NCBI GenBank assembly: GCA_964407165.1
Contig: CAYOUJ010000024.1
Span: 1 to 37,156, forward strand
Origin: CAZPKH01 sp964407165
GTDB taxonomy: Bacteria > Bacteroidota > Bacteroidia > Bacteroidales > Muribaculaceae
DNA length: 37,156 bases
Direction of reading: 5' to 3'
The position numbers and the translations under genes were made by a program. Of the stretch, positions 7,418 to 15,442 are shown piece by piece (the first letter of the stretch is position 1; every line of letters begins with the position of its first letter). The notes beneath the pieces were generated by a model, which saw only the letters and a program-made list of their open reading frames with translations, was not told where the DNA came from and did no database searches.

Positions 7418-8927
7418 TTATTCGTTTGATTAATAGACGGAAAGGGGAGTTGAACAGATACATGAGCGACGCCGTGGTCACAGTAAGGATGACGGCAAAC
7501 AGCGTCCCGCTCCATATCAAACTCCACCAAGTAAAGGTGTTATAGCCTATAAAGCGGCTCGCAATAAGCGTGATGACTATGCCGAGAAGCAGCGCAAACG
7601 CGCACTGGGCAACGGCACGCAGATGCACCGTGAAAAGGCCCTTCAAGCCGCGCATAAACAGGTATATAGGCTTCCATACACCTATTATCAGCACCATCGA
7701 CACAAGCGGACCGAGGATCACCCCCGTCAAGCCGTGCAAACTACCCCACCAGATGGCCAGTCCTATTGACAGCACGCACTCCGCCACGGGCGCCCAGATG
7801 TCGCCGAACAGGCCGTAAGCATTTATGAACGTGTCTATTGTGCACCGCCAGATGCCCAGGAACAGCATGGCGGAGATAACGGCCACTACAGTGGGCGAAA
7901 GCACATATTTCGCTCCTAACCAAAGCATTACCAGCGGCTTTGAAAACACCATGAACGTCACGGCCACCACGCCCCCGACGAGTGTGTTTAGCGCCATCAT
8001 CTGACGGTAGACGCTGACAATGTGGTCGGTATCGCCCTCCGCCACGAGGTTGCCCACCGAGGCCGTGGCGCCGCTGAGCGCCCCGTAGATGCCGTTGAGC
8101 AGCCGCGACGAGATGAGCGTATAGTTGGTGTAGAGACCCACGACGGGCAGGGAGACAAACGCGTAGATGAGCAGCGGCGACGCCTGAAACTGCACGAACG
8201 AGCCGACCTTGTGGAAGCACACCTGCCGCAGCCGCGTGGTCACGGCCGGATATTTCTTCAGCAGTCCCCTCCCCTGGCGCAGCTCGGTGCTCAGCCACGG
8301 ATAGACCTTGCGGACGTGGCGGTTGACCGCCCATGCGCTCACGCCGGCAAACACTGTCTCGACGGCCAGGAAGAGGTAGAGGCTCGGCACCGTCAGTGCC
8401 AATGTCATCTGCACCAGCGCCTTGCAGGTGGCGCAAATCTGGTATATGCCGCTGACGGCATACCCGCGCTGGTCGGCCGTCAGCAGGTTGGCGCGGTAGT
8501 TGGCGAAGTATCCGGTGAGCGACGAGGCAAGGTAGGCGTAGAAGCCGAAGTAGACGACGCCGAGGCTGAACGGCGCGCCCTTGAATATCAGCGGCAGGAA
8601 GCAGGAGAGCACAAGCCCCGCGCCGAGTATGACGTAGCCGATGATGCGGTAGAGGTAGCCTAAGACGCTGATTAGCTCGCGGATGCTGTGTCGGTCGCGG
8701 TCAAACAGCGGCCGGTAGAGCACATACCCGATGGCGGTGCCGATGCCCAATTCGGCCAGGTTGAGGAAGCCGAGGAGGCTGCCGAGCGTGCCCGTCAGGC
8801 CCATGAAGTCGAGGCCTAAGCAGTCGATGAACACACGGCGCGTGAAGAAGGCCGTGAGCAGCCCCGCGCCGTAGCAGATGACGTTCACCCGCGCGTTCAG
8901 CAGCGTTTTCCTCACCCTCTCACTCAT
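7410..8927 (-). CDS. Polysaccharide biosynthesis/flippase protein (MOP superfamily), 2
   Basis: This 505-residue polytopic membrane protein starts MSERVRKTLLNARVN and shows many hydrophobic spans, including VICYGAGLLTAFFTRRVF and the segment GLTGTLGSLLGFLNLAELG, which is typical of one branch of Wzx/MurJ-like proteins in Bacteroidota and Firmicutes capsule loci. It resembles the neighbouring flippase only in topology, so it is not a recent duplicate. It may export a different lipid-linked intermediate, or one of the two may act on a side branch or a teichoic-like polymer (inference). It lies downstream of the acetyltransferase and the AT-rich inverted repeat at 8942-9018, and overlaps the next flippase by 8 bp. 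Confidence 0.85.
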   Translation of the reverse strand: MSERVRKTLLNARVNVICYGAGLLTAFFTRRVFIDCLGLDFMGLTGTLGSLLGFLNLAELGIGTAIGYVLYRPLFDRDRHSIRELISVLGYLYRIIGYVILGAGLVLSCFLPLIFKGAPFSLGVVYFGFYAYLASSLTGYFANYRANLLTADQRGYAVSGIYQICATCKALVQMTLALTVPSLYLFLAVETVFAGVSAWAVNRHVRKVYPWLSTELRQGRGLLKKYPAVTTRLRQVCFHKVGSFVQFQASPLLIYAFVSLPVVGLYTNYTLISSRLLNGIYGALSGATASVGNLVAEGDTDHIVSVYRQMMALNTLVGGVVAVTFMVFSKPLVMLWLGAKYVLSPTVVAVISAMLFLGIWRCTIDTFINAYGLFGDIWAPVAECVLSIGLAIWWGSLHGLTGVILGPLVSMVLIIGVWKPIYLFMRGLKGLFTVHLRAVAQCAFALLLGIVITLIASRFIGYNTFTWWSLIWSGTLFAVILTVTTASLMYLFNSPFRLLIKRIIG

Positions 8928-8941
8928 ATCTCATACAGAAA

Positions 8942-9018
8942 AACTACAAATTACGCGAATTACGCGAATTTAAATTTTTCAAATAAAAAATTTGTGTAAT
9001 TCGCGTAATTTGTAGTTT
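8942..9018. repeat. AT-rich long inverted repeat (same family as 25709-25811)
   Basis: Two ~31-bp arms, AAACTACAAATTACGCGAA... and its near-perfect inverse ...TTCGCGTAATTTGTAGTTT, surround a short A/T-rich centre; the arms differ at about two positions. It can fold into a long hairpin. It begins directly at the stop codon of the acetyltransferase (TTA at 9018-9020) and ends 15 bp from the flippase start, so it fills the whole intergenic space. The same arms occur between atpA and atpG. Confidence 0.85.
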
Positions 9019-9647
9019 TATAGTGGTTTGGCGGGGGAGCCGACGACGGTGGCGGCGGGGGAGACGGGACGGGTGACCACGGCTCCGGCGGCAATCATAG
9101 CGCGGGCGCCGACGGTGGCTACCTTGCCGGAAATCAATATAGCCCCGATGCCGATGAAAACCCGCTCGGCGATGTCGATGTAGGAGCCGACAAGCGCGCC
9201 GAACCCTATGAACCCGTGGTCGCCCACGCGCGTGCAGTGGGTGACCACGGCGTTCTCGTAGACGCTCACGTCGTCGCCGAGGGTGACGTTGGGGTGTACG
9301 ACGGCCCCTGCAAACACTTGCACGCCACGCCCTAATGAGGCGTGGCGGCTGACCTTGGCCAGGGGGTGCACAAGGGTGGGCAGCGTGGCTCCGGCGGCGT
9401 TGAACCGGTCGTAGAGCCGTGCGCGTATGTCGATGTTGCCGGGCGACAGGGCGAGGTTGACGCCCGTCAGGTCGCGGCCGCACAGGTCGTCGTAAGAGCC
9501 TAAGACGAGATGGCCGCACTGGTCGGTGCCGGTCAGCGAACCGTCGCGATGCCACAGGCCCGCGACGCGGTATCCGCAGTCCTCGGCCAGCTCGGCCACC
9601 ACGGGGGTGTTGTCGCCGACGCCGATTATGTGTATCTCTTTTTCGAT
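9018..9647 (-). CDS. NeuD/PglD/VioB-type sugar acetyltransferase (copy 2), no standard start codon at the homologous position
   Basis: This is a paralogue of the acetyltransferase at 3585-4220, with the same order: nucleotide-binding N-terminus EKEIHIIGVGDNTPV, then LALSPGNIDIRARLYDRF, PTLVHPLAKVSRHASLG, a catalytic-type His in VVTHCTRVG, and hexapeptide beta-helix turns ending VVGSPAKPL. The N-terminal homology begins right after an ATC codon (9647-9645), where copy 1 has ATG, and a TAA lies two codons upstream. Either the rare ATC start is used, or translation starts at GTG 9602 and loses the first 15 residues including the Gly-rich loop, or the gene is damaged. It is bracketed by a GC-rich repeat pair upstream and an AT-rich palindrome downstream. 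The coordinates give the homology-supported extent. Confidence 0.75.
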   Translation of the reverse strand: MEKEIHIIGVGDNTPVVAELAEDCGYRVAGLWHRDGSLTGTDQCGHLVLGSYDDLCGRDLTGVNLALSPGNIDIRARLYDRFNAAGATLPTLVHPLAKVSRHASLGRGVQVFAGAVVHPNVTLGDDVSVYENAVVTHCTRVGDHGFIGFGALVGSYIDIAERVFIGIGAILISGKVATVGARAMIAAGAVVTRPVSPAATVVGSPAKPL

Positions 9648-9657
9648 AGTTTATCTT

Positions 9658-9733
9658 GGAGCGGGGCAGCGCCCTCGCGCCCCGCTGCCTGAGGCGTTCT
9701 TGCAAGGGGGGCGCGAGGGCGCTGCCCCCCTCC
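9658..9733. repeat. Inverted pair of GC-rich 28-bp repeats
   Basis: One copy at 9658-9685 (GGAGCGGGGCAGCGCC...) and an inverted copy at about 9706-9733 (...GGCGCTGCCCCCCTCC) are separated by ~20 bp. Each copy is itself partly palindromic. The pair fills the space between the Wzc-like gene (stop at 9738) and acetyltransferase copy 2, and lies just upstream of the place where that gene lacks an ATG. Same family as 16513-16541, 16801-16829 and 17225-17348. Confidence 0.85.
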
Positions 9734-9737
9734 TATG

Positions 9738-12164
9738 TTACCGTTTGCTCGTGTACCCGTAGCCGTAGCCGTAGCGCTTGCGGCGGTAGAGGTTGTTGGG
9801 GTCGGTGCCGTTGAGTATGATGCACAGGTTGTGATAGCGGCCCTCCTCGGCAAACTCCTCGATGTCGTTGAGCATCGACCGCTCGAACATGCCCGCGCGG
9901 ATGATCCAGACGGTTATGTCGGCCACGGCGCTCACCAGGCGCGCGTCGGCCACGATCTCCGCCGGCGTGCAGTCGACGAGCACGTAGTCGTAGTCCTTGC
10001 GCAGCGCCTCAAACAGCTCGGCGACGCGCGTCGACGACAGCAGCTCGACGGGGTTGGGGGGTATGATGCCCACGGGCAGCAGGTCGATGTCGTGGTTCTC
10101 ACCCAGGCCGTGGACAATGATCTGGTCGAGGCCGGCCTTGCCGATGAGATAGTTGCTGACGCCGCGGTCGCAGCGGCCGCCCCACTTCGAGATGGTAGCT
10201 TTGCGCATGTCGAAGTCGACCACCAGCACCCGCTTGCCCGACAGCGACAGCGCCGTGGCCAGGTTCATGACTATGAACGTCTTGCCCGAGCCTTGGTTAG
10301 CCGAGGTGAAGGCAATGACGTGGCCGGTGCCGTCGGGGCGGGTGGGGGTCATGAACTCCAGCGAGGTGCGTATGGTGCGGAAGGCCTCGTTGATGACGTT
10401 GTTTGAGCCCTCCTTCACCACGATGTCGCTGCCGGCGCTGGCCGAGCGCTGGTGGCGTGTGAACGACAGCGGGCGGCGCGAGCCGGGTCCGTAGGGTATC
10501 TCGCCCACAAACGGCAGCGACAGCATGCCCAGGTCGCGGCGGCCGCGGATGGTGGTGTTGAGGCTCTCGCGAAGGAAGATTATCACCACCGGCGCCATGA
10601 TGCCCACCACGAAGCAGATGAGCAGGATATTGAACGTGCGGGGATAGAACGGCTCCGGGAAGCCCTGGCCCTCCGAAAGGATCATGGCCGTGGGCTTGAC
10701 GTATGCCTGGCTAAGCTCGCTCTCCTCGCGCTTCTGCAGCAGGAACATGTAGAGCGACTCCTTCACCTTCTGCTGGCGCTCGACGCTCAGCAGATATTTC
10801 TCGCGCTCGGGGTTGGCGGCAAGCTCGCCCGAGGCGCGCGAGTCGCTGGTGCGTATGTCGGAAAGCTGCCGGTTGAGCACGGTGATATAGTTGTCGAGCG
10901 ACCGCACCATGTTGGCCTTGAGGGTTCGCAGGGTGGTGGTCAGCTCGGTGATGACAGGGTTGTTTTCGTTGCCCGCGGAGAGCACGCGGTTGCGCTCCAT
11001 CACCATGTTGTTATACTGCACTATCTGGCTCTGGATTCCGTCCGCCTTCAGGCCGGTGTTTACCGGGAGCACCTGGTCGATGTTGTCGGAGCTGAGCTCG
11101 CGGCGGATATACTGCGCCATCGACAGCTCCGAGTTGAGGTTGAGTATCTCCGTCTGGTTTGAGAACGACCGGCCGAAGAAGGCGCTCGACGACGCTTCCA
11201 CGCTCGGCACGCCCGTCGACGACTTAAACGCCGAGATGCTTGACTCGACGTTGCCCAGGTCCTCTTCGAGCAGCGCCAGACGGTTGTTGATAAACTCCGT
11301 GGTGTTCTTGGCGGTGGCCTCCACGTCCTCGGATCGTTTGTCGAGGTAGACCTCGGCCAGGCCCTGGGCAATGTCGACGCCGCGCTTGAGGCATGCATCG
11401 GTCACCCACAGGTTGATTACCGACGACACATCGTCGGCCTGCTTGGCCTCCACTTTCACTATCCCCGCAGCCGTGTTGGCCGGCGTGTCATGCGTGTAGA
11501 CTATGCTGCTGCTCTTGAGGTCGGATGCGTCATACCACGGGCTCACGGTGATGGTGAACTTGCCCAGCGGCGTGCCTACCGTCTGCCCCAACACCCCCGT
11601 GGCCGTCACCTCGCTGCCGGCGTTGGAGAAGTCGCCCAGCGTGAAGTTCTTGTGCCCGTCAAGGGTAACAGTGAACGAATACCGCTCGGCGGCAATCTCC
11701 TCTGCCGGAGTCACCACTATCGGCTCCTCCTTGTACAGCTCGACCAGCCGCAGTCCCTTCTTGGTGAAGTAGCGGTTGTTTAGCCCCAACCGCGTGACCA
11801 CCTTCTCGTGTATCGGCAGGCTCTCGAGCAGGTAGAGCTCGTTGGTCACGTTGCCCGACTTGCGCCGGATGCCCAGCATCGACAGGTCGACCGACTGCTC
11901 CTGCGTCGACGAGTCGTCGTTGAGCAGCATGATGCTCGACTTGGCCAGGTATTGCGGCGTTGCGCGCATGACGTAGATGATGCCGAAGGTCATGGTGATG
12001 ACCAGCGATATTACGAACCAATACCACTTGGAGTAGAACAGGTGGAGTATCTCGTGAAGGTCGAGACTGAATGCCGGCGACTGGCGGCGCTCCTTGGCCG
12101 GCGCGGTGGCCGGCGTGGCCTGCTGGGGCTCGGCAGGTGTCCCTATTTGCTTAGCGTCTTCCAT
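9738..12164 (-). CDS. wzc: Wzc-like capsule chain-length determinant / BY-type tyrosine kinase
   Basis: This 808-residue fusion has a Wzz chain-length domain and a cytoplasmic BY kinase. A first membrane span lies at about residues 48-66, followed by a long periplasmic region with coiled-coil-like stretches and a second span at NILLICFVVGIMAPVVII. The kinase then shows Walker A in SANQGSGKT (about 621-629), Walker A' in VLVVDFDMR (about 646-654) and a Walker B-like VLVDCTP (about 728-734). A C-terminal tyrosine cluster has Tyr793, 798, 800, 802 and 804 in RYGYGYGYTSKR, the usual autophosphorylation tail. It should pair with the Wza-like protein encoded just upstream to control polymer length and export. 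It starts at the ATG at 12164. Confidence 0.93.
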   Translation of the reverse strand: MEDAKQIGTPAEPQQATPATAPAKERRQSPAFSLDLHEILHLFYSKWYWFVISLVITMTFGIIYVMRATPQYLAKSSIMLLNDDSSTQEQSVDLSMLGIRRKSGNVTNELYLLESLPIHEKVVTRLGLNNRYFTKKGLRLVELYKEEPIVVTPAEEIAAERYSFTVTLDGHKNFTLGDFSNAGSEVTATGVLGQTVGTPLGKFTITVSPWYDASDLKSSSIVYTHDTPANTAAGIVKVEAKQADDVSSVINLWVTDACLKRGVDIAQGLAEVYLDKRSEDVEATAKNTTEFINNRLALLEEDLGNVESSISAFKSSTGVPSVEASSSAFFGRSFSNQTEILNLNSELSMAQYIRRELSSDNIDQVLPVNTGLKADGIQSQIVQYNNMVMERNRVLSAGNENNPVITELTTTLRTLKANMVRSLDNYITVLNRQLSDIRTSDSRASGELAANPEREKYLLSVERQQKVKESLYMFLLQKREESELSQAYVKPTAMILSEGQGFPEPFYPRTFNILLICFVVGIMAPVVIIFLRESLNTTIRGRRDLGMLSLPFVGEIPYGPGSRRPLSFTRHQRSASAGSDIVVKEGSNNVINEAFRTIRTSLEFMTPTRPDGTGHVIAFTSANQGSGKTFIVMNLATALSLSGKRVLVVDFDMRKATISKWGGRCDRGVSNYLIGKAGLDQIIVHGLGENHDIDLLPVGIIPPNPVELLSSTRVAELFEALRKDYDYVLVDCTPAEIVADARLVSAVADITVWIIRAGMFERSMLNDIEEFAEEGRYHNLCIILNGTDPNNLYRRKRYGYGYGYTSKR

Positions 12165-12212
12165 TGGGGGAATAGTGCGATGTGTTGAAACGCAGAGGTG
12201 TTTTATGTTTGT

Positions 12213-13043
12213 TTACTTGGCAATTAGCACGGTGAGCGACATCAGGAACGAGGCTATCGACATCCACATGCTCACCGACTTGAACGAGTTCTCGTTGATC
12301 GACGACTGGCCGATGCGCACTCCGTTGGGCTCTACATATATAACGTCGTCAGGCATGATGTAGTACACCGGCGAGTTGTAAAAGTCGGTCCCCGTGAGGT
12401 CTACCTTGGTGGTGGTGCGCTTGCCGTCGGCCGTGCGCGTCACGTAGACGGCGTCGCGCACGCCGTATATGGTCAGGTCGCCCGCCTTGGCGATGGCGTC
12501 GAGCAGGGTCACCTTGTCGTCTGTGATGGTAAACTGTCCGGCGTGGGCCACCTCGCCAAGCACTGTGTAGTGCATGTTGTAGAACGATACCGTCACTATC
12601 GGATCCTCGATATACCCGCCTTGCCGGATGCGCTTCTTGATCAGGTCGGCCACCTCCTCGCGGTTAAGGCCCGCCACGTGCAGCTCGCCGAGCACCGGGA
12701 AGTCGATGTCGCCCTGCGAGTTGATGGTATAGGGCATCGTCGTGTTGGTGCCGCTGCTCTCTCCACTGACGCCGATACGCGAGCCGGTGGAAGTGCCGCC
12801 TATGGTCGAAGTGCCGTTGTTGCTGTTGTTGTTGCGCGTCGGATTGAACATCGACGCCAGCGCCGGCTCCCGACAGCTGACTATAATCGACAGCTGGTCG
12901 CCCGGGCGCAGGGTGATGACGGAGGGTGCAGGCACCGCGACAGCGGAGTCAAGAGGCACATCCTGCATATATACTATCTTCTTTGAGGAACTGCAGCCCG
13001 TCAGAAGGGCGGCAACCGCGAAGCATACAAGTAATTTTTTCAT
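12213..13043 (-). CDS. wza: Wza-like outer membrane polysaccharide export lipoprotein (OPX)
   Basis: This 276-residue lipoprotein has signal MKKLLVCFAVAALLTGC, with the lipobox Cys followed by SSSKK. It then has the polysaccharide export domain (ITLRPGDQLSIIVSCREP ... YTINSQGDIDFPVLGELHV) and a SLBB-type domain (YTVLGEVAHAGQFTITDDK). A hydrophobic C-terminal helix, MWMSIASFLMSLTVLIA, could cross the outer membrane as in Wza. An Asn/Ser/Thr/Gly-rich stretch lies within the export domain. It forms the capsule exit pore with the Wzc-like partner downstream. ATG 13043 is preferred to a GTG one codon earlier. Confidence 0.92.
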   Translation of the reverse strand: MKKLLVCFAVAALLTGCSSSKKIVYMQDVPLDSAVAVPAPSVITLRPGDQLSIIVSCREPALASMFNPTRNNNSNNGTSTIGGTSTGSRIGVSGESSGTNTTMPYTINSQGDIDFPVLGELHVAGLNREEVADLIKKRIRQGGYIEDPIVTVSFYNMHYTVLGEVAHAGQFTITDDKVTLLDAIAKAGDLTIYGVRDAVYVTRTADGKRTTTKVDLTGTDFYNSPVYYIMPDDVIYVEPNGVRIGQSSINENSFKSVSMWMSIASFLMSLTVLIAK

Positions 13044-13113
13044 CACAGAGGTGTGTTGGTGTAAAGAGATATGTTGTAAGTTTTTAATTTTTCAGTTTTT
13101 GGCCGGATGAGAG

Positions 13114-14253
13114 TTACTGGTAGAGAGCCTGGCGCGGATTATGGCGCTTCTTACGCGCCATGATGGCGCGCGAGAGACCCCAGTTGATCACCACCCACGA
13201 GCCGAAGTCGATCACGAAAATCAGCGTCACGCTCATCGACTGCGACATGTAGATGCTGCCCACCGCGTAAAGCAGCGACCAGAAGAGTATAATCACCATG
13301 GTCCACCGCTGGTTCATACCCAGGGCGAGCAGCTTGTGGTGGATGTGGCACCGGTCGGGGAGGAACGGGTTCTGCTTCAGCCGCAGGCGGTGGAAAAACA
13401 CGCGCACCACGTCGAAGCAGGGCAGCAGCAGCGGCGAGAACGCCAGCACTATCGGCTCTACACGCACTACGCGCATCGATGCGCTGCCGCTCATCTCCAC
13501 CGCCAGGAACGACAGTATCAGGCCCACGGTAAGCGACCCCGTGTCGCCCATGAAAATCTTGGTCTTCTTCACCGCGTCGCCCATCACGTTGAAATAGAAG
13601 AACGGCACCAGCGATCCAAGCGTCGCAAACGCAAGCATCGCCACCACATAGTGCTTCATCATGAAGAACAGGCCTCCGTAGCACAGCAGCGCCATGGCGC
13701 TGAGGCCCGAGGCCAGTCCGTCGATGCCGTCTATCAGATTGATGGAGTTGATGATAAACACCACTATCAGCACCGTGAAAAGCACCGACGGCACCGTCGA
13801 CATCCCGTGGATGCCAACGAAGCCGTCGAGATCGTTGATGGTCAGTCCGGACGCGCATATCAGCAGTGCCGCCAGCACCTGTGCCACAAACTTCGCGCGA
13901 TACTTCACGCCAATCAGGTCGTCGGCCATGCCCACCAAATATAGCATCATCAGCGCGCATACGGCGAAGCAGAACGACACCGGCTGCGACAGCGAGATTA
14001 TATTGAACAGATCCGAGCCGAGGTACAGCATCCCGCAGCCGATGACCAGCGCCATCGACAGCATGATCGACGGGACAAACGCAATGCCCCCCAGGCGTGG
14101 CACGCGCCCGTGGTGTATCTTCCGCTCGTCCTGCCCGTCAAAGAGCTTCCGGCGGAAGGCTATCAGCAATATCTGCGGGATGATGATGCCCGTGAGCACC
14201 ATGGCCACCGCAGCCACTGACACATTTGCTATGATCCAAGCGGTTTCGCTCAA
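13114..14253 (-). CDS. WecA/TagO-like undecaprenyl-phosphate sugar-1-phosphate transferase
   Basis: This 379-residue polytopic membrane enzyme of the MraY/WecA family has ERKIHHGRVPRLGGIAF near residue 43, the Asp pair in VGMADDLIG (111-112), the catalytic region NLIDGIDGLASG (172-183), FMGDTGSL (234-241) and the HIHH motif (303-306) typical of the WecA branch. It attaches the first sugar-1-phosphate (HexNAc-1-P in known members) to undecaprenyl phosphate, starting the repeat unit. The start is TTG at 14253, supported by a strong AAGGAG Shine-Dalgarno about 9 nt upstream; no in-frame ATG is near. It is the second gene of the operon after upxY, which is unusual because many Bacteroides loci carry the initiating enzyme last. 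Confidence 0.92.
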   Translation of the reverse strand: MSETAWIIANVSVAAVAMVLTGIIIPQILLIAFRRKLFDGQDERKIHHGRVPRLGGIAFVPSIMLSMALVIGCGMLYLGSDLFNIISLSQPVSFCFAVCALMMLYLVGMADDLIGVKYRAKFVAQVLAALLICASGLTINDLDGFVGIHGMSTVPSVLFTVLIVVFIINSINLIDGIDGLASGLSAMALLCYGGLFFMMKHYVVAMLAFATLGSLVPFFYFNVMGDAVKKTKIFMGDTGSLTVGLILSFLAVEMSGSASMRVVRVEPIVLAFSPLLLPCFDVVRVFFHRLRLKQNPFLPDRCHIHHKLLALGMNQRWTMVIILFWSLLYAVGSIYMSQSMSVTLIFVIDFGSWVVINWGLSRAIMARKKRHNPRQALYQ

Positions 14254-14328
14254 ATTTGTTATCTCCTTATTCGATTGGCCATCGATAGACTATCGACAGG
14301 CATCGATTTTATCGTTTTTAGTCTTGTT

Positions 14329-14910
14329 TCACTCTATCGGCTCAAGGAACGCCACCGGAATGTAGGGCGTCGCCACGGCACAGATGCCGTTGATGCTCAC
14401 CACAAAACGCCGGTTGCCCTTGATGCGCTTGATGTAGCCCTCGCTGCCGGCGAAGATGCCCGCCGTCACGCGCACGTGGCGCCCCACGCTAAGGTCAAGC
14501 GCAGTCTCGTCGAAGTATTCAAGTCCCGAGGCCCCTGACGACGAGACGAGTATAAACATCTCCATCTCGCGTCGCGGTATCGGCGCCGGCACCAGCTCTC
14601 CGTTGGCCAGAGTGCGCTTGTAAAGCGACACTCCGAACCCTCTCTGGCGCAGGGCTGCGACCCGTGCCTTGGCGTCCGCCTCGTCTGTCCGCATGAACAT
14701 CAGCGACGGTATCACCGCCCGCATCCGCTTGTGGCGTGCGCCTCCGCGCTCCACCACCACCTCCTCCGTGGGCACATAGCACTCCACACAAGCCTCCCGC
14801 AGCCGCTCCTCCACCGCAAACACCTTGCTGTGGTACACCTTCAGGGCATACCAGTGAGACTCGGCAGCGAGCGTTTCTTGCGGATTAGTCATCTGTTGGG
14901 TTGTCAGCAT
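14329..14910 (-). CDS. upxY: UpxY-family capsule operon antiterminator (NusG paralogue)
   Basis: This 193-residue NusG/RfaH-like protein has an NGN domain beginning HWYALKVYHSKVFAVEERL, with CYVPTEEVVVERGG and VIPSLMFMRTD. A linker follows, then a KOW-type C-terminal part (VGRHVRVTAGIFAGSEGYI). Known UpxY proteins in Bacteroides bind RNA polymerase at the leader of their own capsule operon and prevent early termination. Here it is the first gene after a ~290-nt leader with strong inverted repeats, fitting that role. The ATG at 14910 is used; another in-frame ATG at 14892 is possible. No UpxZ-like repressor gene is visible next to it. Confidence 0.92.
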   Translation of the reverse strand: MLTTQQMTNPQETLAAESHWYALKVYHSKVFAVEERLREACVECYVPTEEVVVERGGARHKRMRAVIPSLMFMRTDEADAKARVAALRQRGFGVSLYKRTLANGELVPAPIPRREMEMFILVSSSGASGLEYFDETALDLSVGRHVRVTAGIFAGSEGYIKRIKGNRRFVVSINGICAVATPYIPVAFLEPIE

Positions 14911-15200
14911 ACTCGATTCAACTCATTTTCAGTGCTTACCCGCGGGCATAGTCTCTTTTCCCCACGGCACTTGGCGACACATTGCGCCGACCTTCCGCGC
15001 CATTCCGGCGCCGTGGGGCCGACTGTCTCGTCTTTCTAAATACCGTGGCCATTCGGCAGTTGTCCGCTTAAGGCCTTATAGGGTGTTACTTATCCACGCA
15101 TACAGCACTTTCGGATCGCGCCTATTCTCCCGGATCCGGGAGCGTTGGCGTAACTCCGGATTAGTCGAGGCCGAAGGAAGAAAGCCCCTCTAATCCGCCG
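14911..15200 (-). promoter_or_regulatory. Structured 5' leader of the capsule operon (probable UpxY target)
   Basis: About 290 nt between the promoter box and upxY contain no gene. Two structures stand out: a 16-bp perfect palindrome CTCCCGGATCCGGGAG at 15127-15142, and a stem CCCCACGGC/GCCGTGGGG at 14960-14968 and 15010-15018 enclosing ~41 nt with further pairing. Long leaders acted on by UpxY are known for Bacteroides capsule operons; which hairpin terminates or recruits UpxY here is inference. Confidence 0.6.
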
Positions 15201-15208
15201 CAAAGGTA
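15201..15208 (-). promoter_or_regulatory. Bacteroidota -7 promoter box for the capsule operon
   Basis: The minus strand reads TACCTTTG, a perfect match to the Bacteroidota TAnnTTTG -7 element, followed by a G/C-rich start region. I see no clear TTG -33 element at the usual distance. Leftward transcription would start at about 15195 and read through the leader into upxY. Confidence 0.65.
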
Positions 15209-15360
15209 CGAATAATTCCCCGTACAGCCATACCCTTAAACTTCTTTAACGAAAAATAATGACCTCTTAACCTCTGAAAAAAAATTTAACAAAACTCCCC
15301 ATGCCACCAACCAAATTAACCTCCCTTAACATGCCTTTCCCACAGATCTCTCCCTAACTT

Positions 15361-15400
15361 CCTTAATTTCCTTAATTTCCTTAATTTCCTTACCTCCTTA
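15361..15400. repeat. 9-bp tandem repeat (CCTTAATTT)
   Basis: CCTTAATTT occurs three times in a row followed by a degenerate copy CCTTACCTC. It lies in the ~240-bp gene-free stretch between the capsule promoter and the tpx terminator. The rest of that stretch (15209-15360) is AT-rich and I see nothing else in it. Confidence 0.75.
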
Positions 15401-15402
15401 AA

Positions 15403-15436
15403 AAATCGGGATTCCGAAATCCCGAAATCCCGATTT
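15403..15436 (-). terminator. Rho-independent terminator of tpx
   Basis: An 11-bp inverted repeat (AAATCGGGATT ... AATCCCGATTT on the plus strand) lies just past the tpx stop at 15443. On the minus strand it is followed by TTTTT. It separates tpx from the capsule operon promoter. Confidence 0.8.
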
Positions 15437-15442
15437 ATCGCC

